From Neoroseomonas soli (lineage in GTDB: Bacteria > Pseudomonadota > Alphaproteobacteria > Acetobacterales > Acetobacteraceae), in assembly GCF_018129065.1 (NCBI RefSeq), contig NZ_JAAEDM010000012.1, positions 1 through 64,000 of the forward strand: 64,000 nucleotides of DNA, given 5' to 3'. The notes beneath the pieces were generated by a model. It ran no database searches and had not been told where the DNA came from. It saw nothing but the letters and a program-made list of their open reading frames with translations. Positions 25,209-34,411 of the stretch are shown one piece after another. Numbering within the stretch: the first letter of the stretch is position 1; the number at the start of each line of letters is the position of its first letter. The position numbers and the translations under genes are program-made.

Positions 25209-25245
25209 GTCGCCTGCGGATCCGCCCGCGGCGGCCGAGGAAAGG

Positions 25246-27678
25246 ATGGACCTTCACGCCACCGCCCCGGCACCCGCGCCGGCCCCGCCGACCGATGCGT
25301 CCCCGCCTGGCGCCGCCTTCGGAGAAGCGCCGCTGCCCGCGCGCCCCTTCGACCCCGGCATGGGCTTGGCCGTCGCCCGCCGCACCGTGCTGCGCGCCGA
25401 GGACGGGGAGGATTTTGGCCGCGTCGCCGACCGCGTCGCCGTGGGCAGCCTGGGCCTGCTCGGGCGCCCGCCGGCCGCATCCGACCGGCTGGAGCAGGCA
25501 CGGTTGCGCAACGCCATCGCCACCGGCGCGCTGATCACCTCCGGCCGGCACCTCCAGCACGGCGATGCCAACCAGCCGCGGCGGAACATGGAGGTCTTCA
25601 CCAATTGCGCCACCGCCGGCGCCTCCTTCACCAAGTTCTACCTGCTGCTGAACGGCGCCGGGGTCGGGCGTGCCTATGACGACGCGCTCTGCCCGGTCGA
25701 TTGGGCGGAGGCGCCGGAGTTGCTGCTCTACCTCGCCCCCTCGCATCCCGACTGGCCCAAGGACCGCGCCGGGTTGCACCGCTTCGGCGTCGAGTTCGGC
25801 CTGCTGCGCTGGGGCATGGGCCCCGCATCCTTCGGCGAGGCGGAGGAAGCCGATGTCCGCGGCTTCCTCGCACGCGAACTGGTCCACGACCTCGCGCGCG
25901 TGCCGGAGGGCGCCATCCACCACCGCCTCGCCGACAGCCGCGAAGGCTGGGCCAAGGCGGTCGAGATCCTGGAAGGCATGGCCTTCCGGCGCGAGCGCGG
26001 CCGCGTGCTGCTGCTGGACCTGTCGGAGATCCGGCCGCTCGGAGCGCCGATCCATGGCATGCAGGGGCGGCCCGCCTCGGGGCCGCTCTCGCTGCTGCGC
26101 GCCTTCATCAACCTGCGGCGGGAGGTGATCGAGACCGCGCGCGACCGCGACCCGGACGGCGAGGCGATGCGCCCCTGGGAACAGGCGCTGCGCGCGGACC
26201 ATATCCTCTCGACCGAAGTGCAGGTCGGCGGCGCCCGCCGCGCCGCCCGCATGGCGACGAAATCCTGGCGCGACCCCGGCGCGCTGCGCTTCGTACGGCT
26301 GAAGGCGGAGGGCGGCCTCTGGACCGCCAACCACTCGCTGATGGTGGACGCGGAATTCTGGGCGCGGCTCGAGCCGGGTGCGGACCCGGATGATCTGCTG
26401 ACGAAGCATGCGCGCGCGCTCTTCGCCGCGGCGACGGCCTGCGCCTACCTCAACGGGGAGCCCGGCTTCATCAACGGCGACCGGCTGGAGGACGCGCGCA
26501 CCGGCTTCGCGCGGCAGAAGCCCGCCACCGCCGAGGCCGGATCCTCCCGCTACCGCGTCGATGAGGGCGCGGCGCTGCTGGGGGAGGTCGCGCGTCGCGC
26601 CGCGACCGCGCATTTCCCTGTCACGACCAATCCCTGCGGGGAGGTCGTGCTGCACGTGACCGGCGGCTATTGCGTGATCTCGGATTTCGCGCCGCTGCTC
26701 GCCTGTCCGGTGCCGCTGGAGGCGCTGGTCCCCGGCGCGGTGCCGGAGGATGTCGCGCGCGCCTGGGATGCGCGGGTCGAGGATGCGGTGCGCCTCGGCG
26801 TGCGCTTCCTGGTCCGGGTGAACCGGATGGATGCGCTCTATGCGGCGGAGGTGGCGCGCACCAACCGCATCGGCATCGGGCCGACAGGGCTGCACGAATG
26901 GGCCTGGGCGCGCTTCGGCCTGGCCTTCCGCGACCTGCTGGACGAGGCACGCGCGAAGCCCTTCTGGGACATGCTCGCGCAACTCTCCGCGGCGGCGAAG
27001 CAGGAGGCGACGTCCTATGCCGCCATCCTCGGCATGGCGTCGCCCGCGACGGTGACGACCATCAAGCCCGCGGGCACCACCAGCAAATTGTTCGGACTGA
27101 CCGAGGGCGCGCATCTACCCGCGCGCCGGCAATACCTGCGCTGGGTGCAGTTCCGCGGCGGGCCGGACGGCAAGGGCGGCTGGCTGCCGGGTGGCGATCC
27201 GCTGATCGCGGATTATGCCGCGCGCGGCTACCCGGTGCGGGCGCTCGAGACCTTCCCCGGCGTCACGGTCGTCGGCTTCCCGACCCTGCCGCTGATCCAG
27301 CGCCTGGGCATCGGGGACCGCCTAGTGACGGCGCCGGAGGCGACGCCGGAGGAGCAATACCGCTGGCTCGGCCTGCTCGAACGCCACTGGATCGGTGCCG
27401 AGCGCGGCAACCAAGTATCCTACACGCTGAAGATCGCGACCGATCGCGTGGGGCTCGACGAATTCCGCGCCTTGCTGCGCGCCCACCAGCCGCATCTGCG
27501 CTGCTGCGCCGTGCTGCCGAGCCGGTCGGACCGCGACCTCGGCTACGAATACCTGCCGGAGGAGGAAGTGCCGGAGGACCGTTTCCGCGCCATCGTCGGC
27601 AGGATCCGCGATCCCGGCGTGGCCGAGGCCGTGGACCTCGCGCGGCTGCAATGCGAGGCGGGGGTCTGCCCGATCTAG
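25246..27678 (+). CDS. Adenosylcobalamin-dependent ribonucleoside-triphosphate reductase (class II)
   Basis: An 810-residue enzyme that reduces ribonucleotides to deoxyribonucleotides using B12 chemistry, independent of oxygen. The radical cysteine is C464 in TNPCGEV, whose Asn and Glu complete the catalytic triad. The redox pair at the active site is C121 (FTNCATAG) and C476 (GGYCVIS). The C-terminal thiol shuttle is CEAGVCPI (C803 and C808, five apart), like the end of the monomeric Lactobacillus-type RTPR. The later PAGTTSKLFGLTEGAH block is also typical. An unusual Pro/Ala-rich extension of about 40 residues precedes the domain. The start is chosen for its strong site (gaggaaagg). Two NrdR boxes upstream indicate dNTP-responsive repression. 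Confidence 0.93.
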   Translation: MDLHATAPAPAPAPPTDASPPGAAFGEAPLPARPFDPGMGLAVARRTVLRAEDGEDFGRVADRVAVGSLGLLGRPPAASDRLEQARLRNAIATGALITSGRHLQHGDANQPRRNMEVFTNCATAGASFTKFYLLLNGAGVGRAYDDALCPVDWAEAPELLLYLAPSHPDWPKDRAGLHRFGVEFGLLRWGMGPASFGEAEEADVRGFLARELVHDLARVPEGAIHHRLADSREGWAKAVEILEGMAFRRERGRVLLLDLSEIRPLGAPIHGMQGRPASGPLSLLRAFINLRREVIETARDRDPDGEAMRPWEQALRADHILSTEVQVGGARRAARMATKSWRDPGALRFVRLKAEGGLWTANHSLMVDAEFWARLEPGADPDDLLTKHARALFAAATACAYLNGEPGFINGDRLEDARTGFARQKPATAEAGSSRYRVDEGAALLGEVARRAATAHFPVTTNPCGEVVLHVTGGYCVISDFAPLLACPVPLEALVPGAVPEDVARAWDARVEDAVRLGVRFLVRVNRMDALYAAEVARTNRIGIGPTGLHEWAWARFGLAFRDLLDEARAKPFWDMLAQLSAAAKQEATSYAAILGMASPATVTTIKPAGTTSKLFGLTEGAHLPARRQYLRWVQFRGGPDGKGGWLPGGDPLIADYAARGYPVRALETFPGVTVVGFPTLPLIQRLGIGDRLVTAPEATPEEQYRWLGLLERHWIGAERGNQVSYTLKIATDRVGLDEFRALLRAHQPHLRCCAVLPSRSDRDLGYEYLPEEEVPEDRFRAIVGRIRDPGVAEAVDLARLQCEAGVCPI

Positions 27679-27690
27679 GGACAAGCCCTC

Positions 27691-27738
27691 TCCGCCAGCT
27701 TGCCCACGCGACCTCGGTCACGTGGGCAAGCTGGCGGA
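27691..27738. repeat. Perfect 18-bp inverted repeat after the reductase gene
   Basis: The arms 27691-27708 and 27721-27738 are exact reverse complements around a 12-nt loop. The inner motif cttgcccac occurs again about 130 bp downstream (27836-27844). No T run follows on either strand. It starts 12 bp after the reductase stop, so it may stabilise or end that transcript, or be a mobile-repeat remnant. The rest of 27739-27920 shows no supported gene. Confidence 0.8.
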
Positions 27739-27920
27739 TGGCGGAATTCAGGAGGGTTCGGACGCTGCTCGCCGCACCAGGGAGGAGCGTGGAATTGCGC
27801 CCCCCCCCAGCGTCAGGGAATCCTCTCTCTGTCGGCTTGCCCACCCGCCCTCAAGTCGCGTCCTGACGGATCAAATCCCATCGGCGGCTCGCTGTCTGAA
27901 GACGGCGAGCGCGGAAGTGG

Positions 27921-28235
27921 CTACTTCACGGCCTCATCGAACATCATGCGCAGCATGCCGTCCGCGGCGCAGTTGGTGGGGTCGGCACGGAGCGCGACCT
28001 CGGCAGCCCGGCGCATCGCCTCCCGATCGGCTGCGGTGACGCGCAGGCCCTGCTCCTGGGCGGTGATGGCCGCGTCCAGCTTCGCCGTGCTCGGCGCGTT
28101 CTGCCAGCCGCAAACCCTGGGCGCCATCTGCATCTGGTAGAACATGCCCATGGCTTCACGCTGGGCCTGCGCGCTCGGCACGAAGGAAAAAGCCGAAGCC
28201 ACGACGGCCGAAGCGAGAGCGTACTTCTTGATCAT
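27921..28235 (-). CDS. Small secreted hypothetical protein
   Basis: A 104-residue exported protein. Residues 1-24 form a signal peptide (MIKKYALASAVVASAFSFVPSAQAQ). The mature part has two cysteines, one in RVCGWQN and one in PTNCAADGMLRMMFD near the end, which may pair in the periplasm. A helix-rich region lies between them (LDAAITAQEQGLRVTAADREAMRRAAEVALR). I do not recognise a named family. The start at the first Lys-rich signal is preferred over an ATG 25 codons upstream. An AGGAC site precedes it. It is a single-gene unit; the 28236-28590 stretch upstream holds its promoter region and no other supported gene. Confidence 0.75.
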   Translation of the reverse strand: MIKKYALASAVVASAFSFVPSAQAQREAMGMFYQMQMAPRVCGWQNAPSTAKLDAAITAQEQGLRVTAADREAMRRAAEVALRADPTNCAADGMLRMMFDEAVK

Positions 28236-28590
28236 CAGGATGTCCTGTGTCGATGGAGATCGAAATCCGTTGTGACACGTCACAAAGGCCAGGCGGAGTA
28301 TGGGCCGCACCCGTTAAGGGCCCGTAGTCTCGGTAGGCGCATCGATTGAATTCGACATGATGCGCGCGCCTTGCGTGCGATACCGCGAACCCAAGGAACG
28401 CATCCGGGGCCGGTCGTGCTCTCGCGTACCGCCGACTGGCCTCGCAGGCTCGGCGAAAGCCCCGAAGGACGCCCGCGCCGCGTCGGTGAGCAGTCGGCGG
28501 ATCAACGCCGATCTCTGTCCCCGGGGATCAGTGTTGCATTGCATTCCGGCGCGTCGGTGAAATCCTGCTTCGCCAGCCTTTCCGTGCGAA

Positions 28591-29382
28591 TTAGGGCTCG
28601 GGCGTCAGTGGCTGCAGCAGCAGCCGGTCAATGCGCTGTTCGTCATCCGCACGGAAGCACTCCACCCCGATCACCATGCCGAGCTGCCCCTTCGCCGGTT
28701 CCGCGCGGTAGGTGCCGAAGATCCGGTCCCACCATGGCAGGCAGAAGCCGAAGTCGCTGTCCGTTTCCACGCGGATTTCCGAATGGTGGACGCGATGCAT
28801 GTCCGGCGTCACCAGAAGCAGCCGCAGCGGGCGGTCCAGCCAGGCAGGCAGGGCGAGGTTGGCGTGGTTGAACAGTGAGGTCGCGTTCAGCAGCACCTCG
28901 AAGACCAGCACCCCTTCCGCCGGCGCGCCGAGCGCCACCACCGCCGCGGCCTTGATCGCGAACGAGAGAAGGATCTCGACCGGGTGGAAGCGCAGGCCGG
29001 AGGAGGCATCGAGTTCCGGGTCCGCGTGGTGCACGCGGTGCAGCCGCCACAACAGCGGCACGGCGTGGAAGACGCGGTGCTGGAAGTAGATCAGCATGTC
29101 GAGCAGCACGACCGCGACCGGCGCCGCCACCCAGGCGGGTACGCCGAGCGCAGGGAACAGACCGAGCCCGCGGGCCTCCGCCCAGGCCGCCACGCCTACC
29201 GCGCCCGCCGGCGCGACCAGCCGAAGCAGCACCGAGGAGATCGCCACCAGCCCGAAGTTCGACGGCCACCGCCGCCAGGACAGCCGCTGCGGCCGCCGCG
29301 GGAAGGCGTGCTCCAGCAGCGCCATTGCCACCAGCACGGCGGCGAAGACGGAAAGGCGGATGACGGGTTCCTGGGCCAGCAT
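28591..29382 (-). CDS. Sterol desaturase/fatty acid hydroxylase family membrane protein
   Basis: A 263-residue integral membrane di-iron oxygenase family protein. The histidine motifs are present: HRVFH near residue 107, HRVHH near 120, and HRVHHS near 200, together with a fourth His (FNHANL) near 172. Helices lie at about 8-25, 45-70 and 80-105, with a re-entrant pair near 140-160. Members hydroxylate or desaturate lipids such as sterols, carotenoids or fatty acids; the substrate here is unknown. It is divergent from the HupE/UreJ gene with about 80 bp between them. Confidence 0.88.
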   Translation of the reverse strand: MLAQEPVIRLSVFAAVLVAMALLEHAFPRRPQRLSWRRWPSNFGLVAISSVLLRLVAPAGAVGVAAWAEARGLGLFPALGVPAWVAAPVAVVLLDMLIYFQHRVFHAVPLLWRLHRVHHADPELDASSGLRFHPVEILLSFAIKAAAVVALGAPAEGVLVFEVLLNATSLFNHANLALPAWLDRPLRLLLVTPDMHRVHHSEIRVETDSDFGFCLPWWDRIFGTYRAEPAKGQLGMVIGVECFRADDEQRIDRLLLQPLTPEP

Positions 29383-29463
29383 TGTCCCGAGATGTAGCGT
29401 GCGGCGCGCACTCTTGCAGGGATGGCGCGTGGTTGCGACCATGCCGGCAACAAGGAGATGACC

Positions 29464-30063
29464 ATGAAGCGCCTCGCTGCCCTGCTTGCTCTCGCGCCGC
29501 TGCCCGCGCTGGCGCATCACCCGATGGGCGGCGCGGTGCCGTCCACGCTGTGGGAAGGCTTCGCCTCCGGCATCGGCCACCCGGTGATCGGGGTGGACCA
29601 CCTGGCCTTCCTGCTGGCCGCGGGGGTGCTGGCCTCGGCGCTGCCGGGAGCGCGCGGGGTGCTGGCGATCCTCGCCTTCGTCGCCGGCGGCTTCCTGGGG
29701 AGCCTCGCGCATGTGGCCGGGATCGGCTTCGGGCCGGTGGAGGCGCTGGTGGCGCTCTCGGTGCTGGTGGCGGGGGCGGCGCTGCTGCGCGGCACGCCGG
29801 GGGCGCTGCTGCCGGCGGGCTTCGCGCTGGCGGGCCTGGTGCACGGCCACGCCTTCGCCGAGGCGATCATCGGCGCCGAACAGGGGCCGCTGGTCGCCTA
29901 TCTGGCGGCGCTGGCGGTGATGCAGGGCGCGATCGGCATTGCCGCGATGTGGGCGGCCGGGCGGATCGCGGCAGCCGGCCACGGCGTGGCGATGCGCCGC
30001 GTCGCGGGCTTCGCGGGCGTGGCCCTGGGCGTGCTGTTCCTCGGCGTGTCGCTGGCGGGCTGA
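29464..30063 (+). CDS. HupE/UreJ family membrane protein
   Basis: A 199-residue membrane protein. A signal-like first segment (MKRLAALLALAPLPALA) is followed by HHPMGG and then the family hallmark GIGHPVIGVDHLAFLLAAG near residues 37-55, whose histidines are thought to bind nickel. A second His motif GLVHGHAFAEAIIGAE lies near 125-140. About six helices follow. The family transports nickel or cobalt for hydrogenase or urease. Neither enzyme is encoded nearby, so supply of cobalt for B12 (used by the class II reductase 2 kb away) is a speculative alternative. The start is fixed by AAGGAG six bases upstream; an ATG two codons earlier lies too close. Confidence 0.85.
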   Translation: MKRLAALLALAPLPALAHHPMGGAVPSTLWEGFASGIGHPVIGVDHLAFLLAAGVLASALPGARGVLAILAFVAGGFLGSLAHVAGIGFGPVEALVALSVLVAGAALLRGTPGALLPAGFALAGLVHGHAFAEAIIGAEQGPLVAYLAALAVMQGAIGIAAMWAAGRIAAAGHGVAMRRVAGFAGVALGVLFLGVSLAG

Positions 30064-30067
30064 CCCG

Positions 30068-31273
30068 TCAGGCCGCGCGGCCGAGCCACCGCAGCACGGC
30101 GAAGCCCGCCAGCGTGATCAGCGCGACATGGCCGAAGGCGAGGCCCCAGGCGAGGGGCCCGTCCCCGCCGGCCATGTCCAGCACCGCGCCGCAGAGCAGC
30201 GGCCCGACGAAGCCGCCCGCATAGCCCGCCATGGAATGCAGCCCCATGGTGGCGCCGCGCAATGCGGGCTCAGCCGCCTGCACCGTTCCCGCGGTCAGCG
30301 CGGAACTGTCGAGGTAGATCGCCGCGTTCCAGGCGAGCACGAAGGCCACCGCGAGCAGCGGCGCCGCCCCGGCGGCGAAGCCTGTCACCACCGACATTGC
30401 AGCACCCCCTAGCATCGCGAGCGTGACGACGCGGGCCCGGCCGAAGCGTTCCGAGACTTCATTGCCCGTCAGTGATACGGCGATGCCGACCAGCCCGGCG
30501 ATCGTGAACAGCACCGTCGGCCCGGGCAGCCATGCCGGCGGGGCGTTCACCGCGAAGGACGCGGCGAGGAACGCCACCGCCCAGGCCCGCAATACCGCCA
30601 TTTCCAGTGTGTGCACGCAGTAGCCGGCGATCCAGGCCATGGCCCGGCGGTTGCGCAGGACGGGCCGGAAGTCGAGCAACTTTCCGCCGTTGGCCCGCGG
30701 TGGCGGCGGCGTGTCCGGGAGGATGGTCAGTGCGATGGCGAAGGCGCCCGCCGCGAGGATGCCGCCGACGAGGAAGGCTGCCTCCGGCCCCGCCAGCGCC
30801 GCGCAGGCGCCGGCGAGCGCGAAGGACATCGCCCCCGCGATCCCGACGCCCGCCGCATGCCAGGAGACGGCGCGCGACTGCGCGCTGCCCGTCAGCGGGT
30901 CCGCGATCGCCTTCAGCCCCGGCATGTAGGCCCCCGCCCAGCCGATGCCCACCAGCGCCCGGCAGGCGAGGCCCGACCAGAACCCCTCCGCCAGCAGAGC
31001 GAAGCCGAGATGCGCGAGCGCCGTCGCTCCCGTCCCCACCAGGTAGATGCGCCGCGCCGGCACGCGGTCGGTCAGCGCGAGCAGCACCGGCACGGCGGGG
31101 ACGTAGGCGGCGAAGAAGATGCCGATCAGCCAGCCTGCCTCGATGCCCGAGAGCGACCAGCGCTCCATGTAGCCTGGCAGCAGGGCAGGGAGGGTGAAGG
31201 CGCCGATCTGCGTCAGCACCTGGGCGGCCACCATGGCGGCGGTGAATCGTGGCGTGCCGGGGATGAGGGCCAT
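30068..31273 (-). CDS. Major facilitator superfamily transporter
   Basis: A 401-residue protein with twelve predicted membrane segments. The loop after helix 2 contains [14 protein letters not shown], a version of the MFS motif A. A central cytoplasmic loop around residues 190-210 ([23 protein letters not shown]) separates the two six-helix halves, and the second half has [13 protein letters not shown] as the equivalent motif. The substrate cannot be predicted. It converges with the HupE/UreJ gene (4 bp apart) and diverges from the MaoC gene. Confidence 0.85.
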   Translation of the reverse strand: MALIPGTPRFTAAMVAAQVLTQIGAFTLPALLPGYMERWSLSGIEAGWLIGIFFAAYVPAVPVLLALTDRVPARRIYLVGTGATALAHLGFALLAEGFWSGLACRALVGIGWAGAYMPGLKAIADPLTGSAQSRAVSWHAAGVGIAGAMSFALAGACAALAGPEAAFLVGGILAAGAFAIALTILPDTPPPPRANGGKLLDFRPVLRNRRAMAWIAGYCVHTLEMAVLRAWAVAFLAASFAVNAPPAWLPGPTVLFTIAGLVGIAVSLTGNEVSERFGRARVVTLAMLGGAAMSVVTGFAAGAAPLLAVAFVLAWNAAIYLDSSALTAGTVQAAEPALRGATMGLHSMAGYAGGFVGPLLCGAVLDMAGGDGPLAWGLAFGHVALITLAGFAVLRWLGRAA

Positions 31274-31376
31274 GGCCGCAGGCTATTCTGGCCGCGCCCG
31301 GTCCGGAAGCCGTCGGGGTTGATCCCGGTGGCGCCCCGCACGAGGATGCGCCCCCATTTGATTCCCGGAGGAACGC

Positions 31377-31835
31377 ATGCGCGTGGTGGAAACGCCGGAA
31401 GCCCTGAAGGCGCTGATCGGCCAGGAACTCGGCGTCGGCGACTGGCTCGAGGTGACGCAGGAGATGATCGACCGCTTCGCCGAGGTCACCGGCGACCACC
31501 AGTGGATCCACGTGGACGTGGAGCGCGCGAAGAAGGAGATGCCGGGCGGCAAGACCATCGCGCACGGCTACCTTCTGCTCTCGCTGCTGCCGAAGCTCGG
31601 CGCCGGGGTCTACAAGGTGTCCTGGCCGTCGCGCACGCTGAACTACGGCTCCGACAAGGTGCGCATCGTCAACCCGGTGCAGGCCGGCGACCGGATCCGG
31701 CTGCGTCAGGCACTGGCGGCGGTGGAGGATGGCGCGAACGGCGCGCATCGCATCACCGTGCGCCAGACCGTGGAGATCGAGGGCAAGGACAAGCCTGCCC
31801 TGATCGCCGACACCATCCGCATGACCTTCCCCTGA
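31377..31835 (+). CDS. MaoC/NodN-like hot-dog fold dehydratase
   Basis: A 152-residue protein of the MaoC hydratase family. The hydratase-2 motif is clear: [21 protein letters not shown] near residues 37-55, with Asp and His of the catalytic pair, then [18 protein letters not shown]. NodN-like proteins have this length. It would hydrate or dehydrate an enoyl-CoA. The enoyl-CoA hydratase gene two positions downstream and the close spacing (17 bp to the next gene) suggest an operon for acyl-CoA turnover. An excellent ribosome site (ggaggaa) precedes the ATG. Confidence 0.88.
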   Translation: MRVVETPEALKALIGQELGVGDWLEVTQEMIDRFAEVTGDHQWIHVDVERAKKEMPGGKTIAHGYLLLSLLPKLGAGVYKVSWPSRTLNYGSDKVRIVNPVQAGDRIRLRQALAAVEDGANGAHRITVRQTVEIEGKDKPALIADTIRMTFP

Positions 31836-31852
31836 GCGAAGGAGAGCACGCG

Positions 31853-32563
31853 ATGAAGATCACCTGGTTCGGCCATTCCGCCTTCCGGCTGGAATTCGGC
31901 TCCTCGGTCGTGCTGATCGACCCGTTCTTCACCGGCAACCCGGCCTTCGTGGGAGATCCCGAGAAGGCCGGCGCCGGCGCCACGCATGTGCTGCTGACGC
32001 ACGGCCATGGCGACCACATCGGCGACACGGTCTCGATCTGCAAGCGCACCGGCGCGAAGCTCGTCACCAACTACGACCTGGCGATGTACCTGGCACGGCA
32101 GGGCGTCGAGAAGCTCGACCCGATGAACACGGGCGGCACCACGGACCAGGGCGAGTTCAGCGTCTCGCTGACCATCGCCTTCCATTCGTCGTCGGAACTC
32201 GATGCCAACGGCGTGTCGCAGAGCCTCGGCCTGCCGAACGGCATCGTCGTGACGCCGAAGGACAAGGCGGAGCCGGTCGTCTACCACATGGGCGACACCG
32301 ACCTGTTCTCCGACATGGCGCTGATCGACGAGCTGTATCGCCCCACCGTCGCCATGGTGCCCTGCGGCGACCGCTTCACCATGGGTCCGCGCAGTGCGGC
32401 GATGGCGGTGAAGCGGTTCCTGCCGAGCGTGAAGACCGCCATCCCCTGCCACTATGCGACCTTCGGCCTGCTGCTGCCGGATGCCTCCGGCTTCGTGAAG
32501 GAGATGGAAGGCGCCAAGGCGAAGGTGGTGGTGCCCGAGAAGGGCAAGGCCTTCACCCCGTGA
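31853..32563 (+). CDS. Metal-dependent hydrolase, UPF0173/metallo-beta-lactamase fold
   Basis: A 236-residue beta-lactamase-fold hydrolase. It starts with [14 protein letters not shown] and has the metal-binding [11 protein letters not shown] motif near residue 49-59. Other metal ligands appear in HMGDTDLF near 145 and in the C-terminal PCHYATF near 200, matching the UPF0173 family. Its physiological substrate is not known. Its stop overlaps the GTG start of the enoyl-CoA hydratase gene, so the two are coupled. Confidence 0.88.
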   Translation: MKITWFGHSAFRLEFGSSVVLIDPFFTGNPAFVGDPEKAGAGATHVLLTHGHGDHIGDTVSICKRTGAKLVTNYDLAMYLARQGVEKLDPMNTGGTTDQGEFSVSLTIAFHSSSELDANGVSQSLGLPNGIVVTPKDKAEPVVYHMGDTDLFSDMALIDELYRPTVAMVPCGDRFTMGPRSAAMAVKRFLPSVKTAIPCHYATFGLLLPDASGFVKEMEGAKAKVVVPEKGKAFTP

Positions 32564-33351
32564 GCGCCCTGCCTGGCCTTGAAGACCTGACCGTCTTCCG
32601 CGTGGAGGTCGCCGAGGGCGTGGCGACGGTCACCATCGACCGCCCGCCGGTCAACGCGCAGAACGGCGTCTTCCGCGACGAGATCACGCGCATCTTCGAC
32701 GCGCTCCACGAATCCGACGAAGTGCGCGCGATCGTCCTGACCGGGGCCGGCAAGACCTTCTCCGCCGGCGCGGACCTGCGTGACCGGCCGGATGCGGCAA
32801 TGCGCGGGGCCTTCCCGCGTCACAGCCGCAATGTCCGCGCCGGCTTCGACTGCGTGATGGAATGCGGCAAGCCGGTCATCGCGGCGGTGAACGGGCCGGC
32901 GATCGGGGCAGGCTGCGTGCTGGCGCTGGTCTGCGACATCGTCCTCGTCGCCGAGGACGCCTTCATGTCCATGACGGAGGTGGATGTCGGCCTTGCCGGC
33001 GGCGTGCAGCACGTGTTGCGGCACTTCGGGCAGTCGGATGCGCGCATGTTCCTCTACACGGCGCGGCGCCTGCACGGGCCGGAACTGCACCGGATGCGCG
33101 TCGCGTCCGGATGCTTCGCGCAGGCGGAACTGCTGCCGGCGGCGCAGGCCATGGCGCGGGAAATCGCCGGCAAGGCGCCGCTCGCGGTGGCGGCGATGAA
33201 GCGTGCCTTCACCATGTGCGAGTACATGCCGCTGCACGAGGGCTACCGCTTCGAGCAGACGCAGACCGCGGCGCTGGCGAAGACCGAGGACACCAAGGAA
33301 GGGCTCGCCGCCTTCGCGCAGAAGCGCAAGCCGGTCTTCCGCGGTCGCTGA
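32560..33351 (+). CDS. Enoyl-CoA hydratase/isomerase family protein
   Basis: A 263-residue crotonase-fold enzyme. The first oxyanion-hole segment is [17 protein letters not shown] near residue 65-81; the second is [24 protein letters not shown] near 112-135. The [14 protein letters not shown] region follows. The start is a GTG that overlaps the previous stop (GTGA), which is the only start fitting the family N-terminus ([22 protein letters not shown]). It probably acts on acyl-CoA intermediates together with the MaoC-like gene upstream. The exact substrate is not clear. Confidence 0.88.
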   Translation: MSALPGLEDLTVFRVEVAEGVATVTIDRPPVNAQNGVFRDEITRIFDALHESDEVRAIVLTGAGKTFSAGADLRDRPDAAMRGAFPRHSRNVRAGFDCVMECGKPVIAAVNGPAIGAGCVLALVCDIVLVAEDAFMSMTEVDVGLAGGVQHVLRHFGQSDARMFLYTARRLHGPELHRMRVASGCFAQAELLPAAQAMAREIAGKAPLAVAAMKRAFTMCEYMPLHEGYRFEQTQTAALAKTEDTKEGLAAFAQKRKPVFRGR

Positions 33352-33390
33352 CACGGTGCGGCGCCGGTCGCCCCGGCGCCGCCCCACGCG

Positions 33391-34380
33391 TCATCCGCGT
33401 GCGAGACCTGCCTCGCGCATCGCCGCGCCGAGCGTCGCGTCGGTGCGTTCCATGTGCGCCGACAGGCCCGCCGCGTCGCCCCAGACCATGCCGAAGCCGC
33501 GGGCGTTCATGAAGTCCTTGAACTCCTGGCTGTTCCAGACCTTCTGCATCGCGGCGGTCAGCGCCTGCGCGATCTCGCGCGGCATGTTCAGCGGGCCCGC
33601 CATGCCGCGCCAGGCGCCGGTGCTGTAGCTGATGCCGAGCGTCTCGTTCAGCGTCGGCACGCTGGCGAATTGCGGGTTGCGCTGCGGCGCCATGATCGCG
33701 AGCGAGCGCGCGCGCCCGGCCTCGATGATGGCGCGCGCCTCGGGCACCGAGCAGGTCACGATGTCGAGCCCGCCAGCGGCGAGGTCCTGCATCGCCGGCG
33801 CCGCGCCGTTCGACGGAACCCAGCGCACATGGTCGGCCCGCAGCCCCATCGCACCCAGCCAGCCGGCGAGCGCCAGATGCCAGATGCCGCCCTGGCCGGT
33901 GCCGGAGGCCTTGAACTGGCCTGGCCGGCTGGCCTTGATCGCATCCGCGAGCGACTTGATGTCGCGGTGCGGCGAGCTCGCATTCACCTGCACGCCCGGC
34001 GGGTCCTCGTTCATCAGCGCGAGCGGCGTGTAGGCGGTGCGCTTGAGTTCGGTGAGACCCTGCCAGTGCATCATGCAGATCTCGACCGTGAGCATGCCGA
34101 TCGTGTAGCCGTCGGGCGCAGCCTGGGCGATGGCGGCATGGCCCACCACGCCGGAACCGCCGGTGCGGTTCACGACGTTGAAGGGCTGGCCCATCTCCTT
34201 CTCGAGCAGGGCGGCGACGATGCGCGCCGTGGCGTCGGTGCCGCCGCCCGCGCCCCAGGGCACGATGACCTGGACAGGGCGTGCGGGGTAGCGGCCCTGG
34301 CCGAGGGCAGGGCGGGCAAGGGGTGCGATCCCGGCAAGGGCGCCGGCGGCGAGCGCGCCGCGGCGGGTGAACTGGTTCAT
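33391..34380 (-). CDS. TctC/Bug-family tripartite tricarboxylate transporter binding protein
   Basis: A 329-residue periplasmic binding protein of the Bug/TctC family. The N-terminus has a twin-arginine-like signal (FTRRGALAAG, ending ARPALGQG). The mature start RYPARPVQVIVPWGAGGGTDATARIVAALLEKEMGQPFNVVNRTGGSGVVG carries the family ligand loop. GQFKASGTGQGGIWHLALAGW and the mid-region aspartate segment are also typical. It is the last gene of the TctB-TctA-TctC run, 31 bp after TctA, so it is the dedicated binding protein of that importer. The ligand is unknown. Confidence 0.9.
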   Translation of the reverse strand: MNQFTRRGALAAGALAGIAPLARPALGQGRYPARPVQVIVPWGAGGGTDATARIVAALLEKEMGQPFNVVNRTGGSGVVGHAAIAQAAPDGYTIGMLTVEICMMHWQGLTELKRTAYTPLALMNEDPPGVQVNASSPHRDIKSLADAIKASRPGQFKASGTGQGGIWHLALAGWLGAMGLRADHVRWVPSNGAAPAMQDLAAGGLDIVTCSVPEARAIIEAGRARSLAIMAPQRNPQFASVPTLNETLGISYSTGAWRGMAGPLNMPREIAQALTAAMQKVWNSQEFKDFMNARGFGMVWGDAAGLSAHMERTDATLGAAMREAGLARG

Positions 34381-34411
34381 TTCTTGGTTTCCTCCTGGCA
34401 GCGGAATGACG

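Noticed and set aside
25094-25245. Cobalamin riboswitch before the B12-dependent reductase
   Set aside because: The gap is only about 150 bp and lacks the conserved B12-box core. The visible signals fit NrdR boxes instead.
27722-28039. A 105-codon plus-strand frame after the reductase gene
   Set aside because: It begins inside the 18-bp inverted repeat, has no ribosome site and its composition is shadow-like. It also overlaps the secreted-protein gene on the other strand.
28314-28560. Short frames on both strands upstream of the small secreted-protein gene
   Set aside because: No ribosome sites, signals or family motifs, and they overlap each other.
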